This document shows positions 59,113 to 64,000 of a stretch of 64,000 bases of DNA, piece by piece. The notes under the pieces were generated by a model, which saw only the letters and a program-made list of their open reading frames with translations, did no database searches and was not told the origin of the DNA. This DNA is from an uncultured Granulosicoccaceae bacterium (GTDB lineage Bacteria; Pseudomonadota; Gammaproteobacteria; Granulosicoccales; Granulosicoccaceae): contig CALLOA010000027.1 of the NCBI GenBank assembly GCA_938005265.1, positions 16,642 through 80,641 of the forward strand, in the 5' to 3' direction. Positions within the stretch are counted from its first letter, which is position 1. Each line of letters starts with the position of its first letter. The translations under genes were made by a program, and so were the position numbers.

Positions 59113-60483
59113 TCAGCTTCGAAACAGTCCGAGATCACGTTCTGCAAAATTTCCAAGATCAGGCAGTACGCTATCCAGTGTGCCTTCGTTGAGCCCGGCC
59201 CATCTCAGTAAAGTGGCAGCATACTGAGATGCTGACAAGGTGGGCACCACACGTCCGTTACGAACGGCGTCCGGGCCCTGGACTGACATTCGGGGAATGG
59301 TGCCGTAGACATCTCCACCGTTCACAGCGCCACCCATCACCATATGGTGGTTGCCCCAGCCATGATCAGTGCCATCACCATTGCTGGTCAGGCTACGTCC
59401 AAAGTCGGAGGCTGTGAAAGTCGTGACCTGATCGCTCATACCCATTTCATCGATGCTGGCCTGGAAGTAAGCCATTGCATCGGCCAATTGGCTGAACAAA
59501 TAAGGTTGTTCCTTATTCTGGTGATCATGCACATCAAACCCATCCATGCGAACATAGAAAATTTGTCGTTTCATGCCGAGTACCGGGTGAACGGCAATCA
59601 TGCGAGCCACCATTTTCAATTGTGCTGCCAGATCGTTTTCCGCAGGTATCTGAGTCGCTGGATCAGGCTGATTGGCCAGTACCGCGCCCAGCTCTGAGGT
59701 GATGTCTCCCGCTCGTCTTTGCAGATCAGCGTAGGAATCCATAAATAAATGCTGGTAGGGCAGTTCGTTTACACGGCGGAAACTTTCCACTCGCGGGCGT
59801 TGCCATTCTGTACCGTCATCCATGCCGGCATACTGAACCAGGCCGCTGGAGCGTAAGCTAAATGGTCGTTGCTCGCTGCTGGCTTGCCAGTAGTTAGCGC
59901 CGGCCAGTGTAATGGCTGTCAGGTAGTCGCGTTCCTGCTGTCGTGCCAGCTCACGTGCCGCAAGCGCACCCCAGCCCTCAGTACCATTGGCTTGACCCTG
60001 CAGCTGTTGCCATTGGATTTCCTGATCAGAGTGAGAAAATAGCTGCGTCGGCAAGCGCACCGCTTTGGCCTCGTATAGTTCCTTGGTGGTGGGCTCGATC
60101 AGTGTGCCGACGTTGGCAACGAAAGCTAATCGGCCTTCGTGGTATAGAGGCTCAATCGGCGCACAAAACGGATTCAGTCCACAGGAAACTGTCGATGCAT
60201 TGCGTTTTGGTAGCTGCAGCAATTGAGACCGGTCAACCGACAGATTGCCTCGCGATTCGTAGTACTCTTTGTATTCCGCATCTGAGTCGGGTACCAGCAA
60301 ACTAAAGCCGTCCATACCTCCTTCAAGGTAAATACAGACCAGTGCCTTGTAGTCGCCATCTGCGGTGTTGGCAGAAGCAGAGCCGGTCAGTGTGTGCCAT
60401 GGGCTTCCACCCATCGCAAGACCTGCACCGCACATGGTTTTAAAACCCAGAGACAGAAATTTTCTGCGTTGATGATCGTGCAT
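59113..60483 (-). CDS. DUF1501 domain-containing protein
   Basis: RRKFLSLGF N-terminus, LVCIYLEGGMDGFSLLVP, FTASDFGRSLTSNGDGTDHGWGNHHMVMGG. Confidence 0.9.
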   Translation of the reverse strand: MHDHQRRKFLSLGFKTMCGAGLAMGGSPWHTLTGSASANTADGDYKALVCIYLEGGMDGFSLLVPDSDAEYKEYYESRGNLSVDRSQLLQLPKRNASTVSCGLNPFCAPIEPLYHEGRLAFVANVGTLIEPTTKELYEAKAVRLPTQLFSHSDQEIQWQQLQGQANGTEGWGALAARELARQQERDYLTAITLAGANYWQASSEQRPFSLRSSGLVQYAGMDDGTEWQRPRVESFRRVNELPYQHLFMDSYADLQRRAGDITSELGAVLANQPDPATQIPAENDLAAQLKMVARMIAVHPVLGMKRQIFYVRMDGFDVHDHQNKEQPYLFSQLADAMAYFQASIDEMGMSDQVTTFTASDFGRSLTSNGDGTDHGWGNHHMVMGGAVNGGDVYGTIPRMSVQGPDAVRNGRVVPTLSASQYAATLLRWAGLNEGTLDSVLPDLGNFAERDLGLFRS

Positions 60484-60513
60484 GATTGTTTGCTCTTTTT
60501 ATTATTATTTTTT

Positions 60514-62334
60514 TTATAACTGCACTGCAGATTCAGGTGAAGAAGCGATCAGGAAAATTGCTTCTACAACTTTTTGAGAGCTCGCCCAGCCAAAGTTTCG
60601 CGAGTCCATCAGTGTTCGTGCTTCGTTACGCAATTCGTCTGACATGGTGCCACCCAGTAGTACCCTGTCCAGATGGTCCAGCAGCGCTTCCGGGTCGTCG
60701 GCAAGCTCTACTTCCCGGTCAATATTGATCACGATACGCCGTTCTGTGGACTCATACTTGTAGTTGTGAGCCCAGATACTGTTGGCTAAAAGTCTGTTCG
60801 TTATATTGATGATGGAAGTTTCATCATGTATTTCGAACTCGGGTGATACCAATCCATTGTCGCGAATCAAGCCAGGTTGACTGAAGAATGGCGTAAAAAA
60901 ATTGAACACCGAGTTTGCATTCAATGGTGCTTGTGCCAGTTCTGTTGCCGCCCAGGCATAATTGAAATCAAAATGAATTGAATCAGGCCTGAAGGCTCGC
61001 CACATAGAGGTTATGCGCATCACCGGTTCCTTCAGTTTTCCAAAAGTGCGTGGATACAGTGCATAGCCCTGAAAGGCTTCTTCGTGCAATAGTATTGCTG
61101 ATACAACGCTACCTATCGATCCACGTACACCAACGCCGTTGTCATTGAATACTTCCACAATGTCGCGAATGTACTGCGGTGATGGATTACTGGTGACGAG
61201 TCGCTGGATTAATTGTCTGGATATAAAAGGGCCGACATTCGGGTGATTGAAAATATTGTCGAGTGCCATTTCCAGATCTTCGCGTGCTGACTGCCCAGCC
61301 GGTATCTGAAATCCGTCGAGTAAAGTTTTAGCGCCCTTATCATGGAATTCTTCATAGGGCTGCATGGGTGTTATATAGTCTTTGGTCAATGGCCAGCGAA
61401 AATCAGCAATACCCGAGAAATGCCATCCGGTAAAAACATGCGCGAAAGCTTCAATGACATTCTGGTCGTAGGTTGCTAGTGGCAGTCCGTTTTCATCGAG
61501 CTGCACGGAGCCATCGGTATTCAGTTTGACCAGGCCAATAGTGAATAGCTGCAGCAACTCACGCGCATAGTTTTCGTCTGGTCTAACATTGAGCTCGGGG
61601 TCCGGTTTTCTATTGCCCTTCATGCTCAGGTATTCACCCATTATCGGGCTCAGCGTGACAGCTTCCATCAGATCGCGAAAATTTCCGAAGGCGTGATCAA
61701 CCAGTATGTCGTAGTACTTTGCAACAGCGTCCTGTTCGTCACCCAATCCGTCTTTGGCTGAAATAACAAAGATTTCACTCAGTGCGAAAGCCACGCGCTG
61801 GCGCAGTTGGTCGTCAGCTTCAATCGCTGTTTTCCACCAGACATTGACATATTGCGCCCAGCGAAAATTTTCTTGTTGCAGGCGTTCAGCCATATAGGTG
61901 GGTGGTAATTGCATCTGCTCGGTTATCCACTCAACCGGAGTTTGTTGAGTGAGCTTGTCCACAGCATCAAGCGTTGGGCCGAAGGTGCTGCGTTGCAAAA
62001 AACGGTGCGCGGCTGTTTCATCCAACAGGCTATTGGCTGTGAAAACTTGCGCAGCACCTATCTCCGGTTCGGAATCGTTGCTATCTGCTGAGCCGTTTTC
62101 ATTAACCACTGGTAGCTGTCCCGGCACAATGATCGGGTTCAGATCAAGATCAGTGGTATTGGTATTCGCGAAGGCGGGCTCGCTACTACCCGAACCTTCA
62201 GATGCTGCAGTGCTGGCTGCTCCTGTTGGTTCTGCCGATGGCGAGGAGCCACCTCCACAGGAAGACAACATCCAAAGGGATGCGAAAAGCGGAACTGCGA
62301 GAGTTTTGTTTATTGTTATTGTCATCTCGGACAC
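60514..62334 (-). CDS. DUF1800 domain-containing lipoprotein
   Basis: AAHRFLQRSTFGPT, NYARELLQLFTIG, AFAHVFTGWHFSG; lipobox-like LSSCGGG. Confidence 0.9.
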   Translation of the reverse strand: MSEMTITINKTLAVPLFASLWMLSSCGGGSSPSAEPTGAASTAASEGSGSSEPAFANTNTTDLDLNPIIVPGQLPVVNENGSADSNDSEPEIGAAQVFTANSLLDETAAHRFLQRSTFGPTLDAVDKLTQQTPVEWITEQMQLPPTYMAERLQQENFRWAQYVNVWWKTAIEADDQLRQRVAFALSEIFVISAKDGLGDEQDAVAKYYDILVDHAFGNFRDLMEAVTLSPIMGEYLSMKGNRKPDPELNVRPDENYARELLQLFTIGLVKLNTDGSVQLDENGLPLATYDQNVIEAFAHVFTGWHFSGIADFRWPLTKDYITPMQPYEEFHDKGAKTLLDGFQIPAGQSAREDLEMALDNIFNHPNVGPFISRQLIQRLVTSNPSPQYIRDIVEVFNDNGVGVRGSIGSVVSAILLHEEAFQGYALYPRTFGKLKEPVMRITSMWRAFRPDSIHFDFNYAWAATELAQAPLNANSVFNFFTPFFSQPGLIRDNGLVSPEFEIHDETSIINITNRLLANSIWAHNYKYESTERRIVINIDREVELADDPEALLDHLDRVLLGGTMSDELRNEARTLMDSRNFGWASSQKVVEAIFLIASSPESAVQL

Positions 62335-62600
62335 GCTATGGCTTGTAAAGTGTCAGAAACGAGTAACGGCAATATTTTGCGTTACTGAATAGTATTCGCA
62401 AAAGATGTGTAGTAATGCCGATTTTTGAATTGCCTGCGCCTGCCACTGTGATGCCGGTTTGGCCAAACCGAGAACACAGTCTCATTCGCTTTTTTAAAGC
62501 ATTAGATAAGCGCCAACGGATGCTGTTCCAGAAGTTTTTTCAAAAAAGAGGCGGGAATGAAACCGGGGAAACTGACAGGGACTGTAAAACGAAAGTTAAA

Positions 62601-62630
62601 GCTGTGGCCGCGAAGGATACCGGCCACAGC
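62601..62630. terminator. Terminator-like hairpin
   Basis: GCTGTGGCCG-N10-CGGCCACAGC, immediately 3' of the minus-strand gene ending at 62640. Confidence 0.6.
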
Positions 62631-62639
62631 TGATGTAGT

Positions 62640-63590
62640 CTAATCCTGTGTTTTGCTCACAGATGATTTTATTCGATCCCAAAGTGAGCGCTTCTTACGA
62701 TTAGCTGACACGGGCCCTGTTGCTGCAGCTGAATGTGCTGGCTCAGTGGCATTTTCACTTGAGCGACTCGTGGTTTGATTGTCACTGGCAAAATTGTCGT
62801 GATTGGCAACCCGCTCGTTTGTTGTTGTTGTGGTGGGGCCAGGCTGCTCGTCCGGAAATGCTGGCGTGCGTTGCGTGCCACTCATGTCACTGTGGTCACC
62901 TTCGTTTTTGATGACCATGGTTTTGTCGAAGTCATCCCCGCCAGTCTGAGTGCCCGGTTTAAACCCGGGGTCCTGGGTCGTTGCGTTCGGGCGTCCACCA
63001 ATATGGGGTTCTGCCACCGGGCTTCGTCGTGGTTGCGCGGTTGGCCTTTCTGGCTGTGGGGGTACTTGCGTTGGTGCTTGCGGCGCAGCGGCGGGTTTGC
63101 GTGAGCTAAAGCCCAGTGCCCGTGGGGGCCGGTTTTTCCCTTTGGCACTTTCCTGTTGCAAACGGGAAATTTCCCGGTCCTTTTCCGTTATTATTTTCTG
63201 CAGACGTTCCTGAGTGTCGCGTTGGCGTTTACTGAGTTGTTGCACTTCAATGTGTGCTTTGTGTACTGCCGACTTGTTGGCTTCCAGCGAAGAGTTCAGG
63301 GAATTATTCTCAGATTCGATCGACTGAATACGACCTTTCAGAACATTGGCATCCTGTTGCGTACTATTCAGCTCATTTTGCAGGGTTTCTTCCCTTTCCT
63401 TATATTTGCGCCGCCAGGCATTGTCACGATGTATCAGTTTATCGCGGGCAAATGCGGCTTTGCAGAGCCAGCCGATAATCAGGCCGAGCAGGCTGGCTGC
63501 AAGCAGGCAGAGGAGAATTTCCGAAATCAGAAATTTCATTGATCCCCACTCGGCAAGCAGGGGAGACAGCTTTTCCATCAGTTTTTCCAA
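62640..63590 (-). CDS. Membrane-anchored coiled-coil hypothetical protein
   Basis: N-terminal TM (LISEILLCLLAASLLGLIIGWLC), long coiled coil, Pro-rich and low-complexity C-terminus. Confidence 0.6.
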   Translation of the reverse strand: MEKLMEKLSPLLAEWGSMKFLISEILLCLLAASLLGLIIGWLCKAAFARDKLIHRDNAWRRKYKEREETLQNELNSTQQDANVLKGRIQSIESENNSLNSSLEANKSAVHKAHIEVQQLSKRQRDTQERLQKIITEKDREISRLQQESAKGKNRPPRALGFSSRKPAAAPQAPTQVPPQPERPTAQPRRSPVAEPHIGGRPNATTQDPGFKPGTQTGGDDFDKTMVIKNEGDHSDMSGTQRTPAFPDEQPGPTTTTTNERVANHDNFASDNQTTSRSSENATEPAHSAAATGPVSANRKKRSLWDRIKSSVSKTQD

Positions 63591-63607
63591 GTCAGTAGAC
63601 CACGCTT

Positions 63608-64000
63608 TTAGAAATTAAACTCAATACGGCGATTACGTGCCCGGCCTTCCGCGGTTGCATTATCTGCAATCGGCGCCAGCTCCCCATACCCATAGGCACG
63701 CAGAATGTCAGTCGAAACACCTTTGCCTTCCAGATAGCTACGAACAGCATCAGCCCGGTTCTGGCTCAATAACAAATTCTGTGCGCCATCACCACTTGAA
63801 TCAGTGTAGCCAGCAATAGTAACCACTGTCTCCGGATAGTCCTGCAGTACCTCAGCTACCTGATCGAGAATCGTGATGCTTTCTGGTTTCAGTGTATCCC
63901 TGCCGCTGTCGAACAAAATGCCGCGAGTATCTATCTCTGCAAGACGTTCAGAAAGTGTAGGCACGGGAGCAGGCTCTGGCTCTGGCTCAGGTTCTGGCTC
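63608..64000 (-). CDS. OmpA family protein, N-terminus beyond window
   Basis: ILFDSGRDTLKPESITILDQVAEVL...VTIAGYTDSSGDGAQNLLLSQNRADAVRSYL...NRRIEFNF; frame continues upstream as an (EP)n linker to the window edge. Confidence 0.9.
   Translation of the reverse strand, partial: EPEPEPEPEPAPVPTLSERLAEIDTRGILFDSGRDTLKPESITILDQVAEVLQDYPETVVTIAGYTDSSGDGAQNLLLSQNRADAVRSYLEGKGVSTDILRAYGYGELAPIADNATAEGRARNRRIEFNF

Overview
This is a 64 kb chromosomal window, probably from a marine-type gammaproteobacterium (taxon inferred from gene content only). It is densely coding, with about 56 supported CDSs on both strands. I saw no rRNA, tRNA, CRISPR array, phage or transposase. Main blocks, in order: ubiA (partial), gor, a minor-pilin operon (fimT/pilV/pilW/pilX then pilE, without pilY1), an MttB-family methyltransferase, dodecin, a MalY-like lyase, metY, a translationally coupled MTAN-like nucleosidase / SPL-type radical SAM / SDR / AAA ATPase operon, two tandem YbjQ-like genes plus an M48 protease, nudC, a TgpA/DUF58/MoxR operon, a DUF349 protein, an EAL protein, an M48-TerB-like protein, an ABC exporter, an exostosin-like GT, an HNH nuclease, a CTP-synthase-C-terminal-like amidotransferase, HExxH lipoproteins, a GH16 enzyme with FN3 modules, an acyl-CoA ligase/AcuI-like/SDR cluster, DoeB-like and SLC13 genes, an ADH/HpsN-like/TRAP-DctP cluster, a DUF1501/DUF1800 pair, and OmpA-like genes. 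The most unusual non-genic signals are a 30-bp perfect palindrome inside the transglutaminase gene and a recurring pattern of 9-21 bp tandem micro-duplications, several of which span start or stop codons. All functional calls come from reading motifs by eye; no database search was run.
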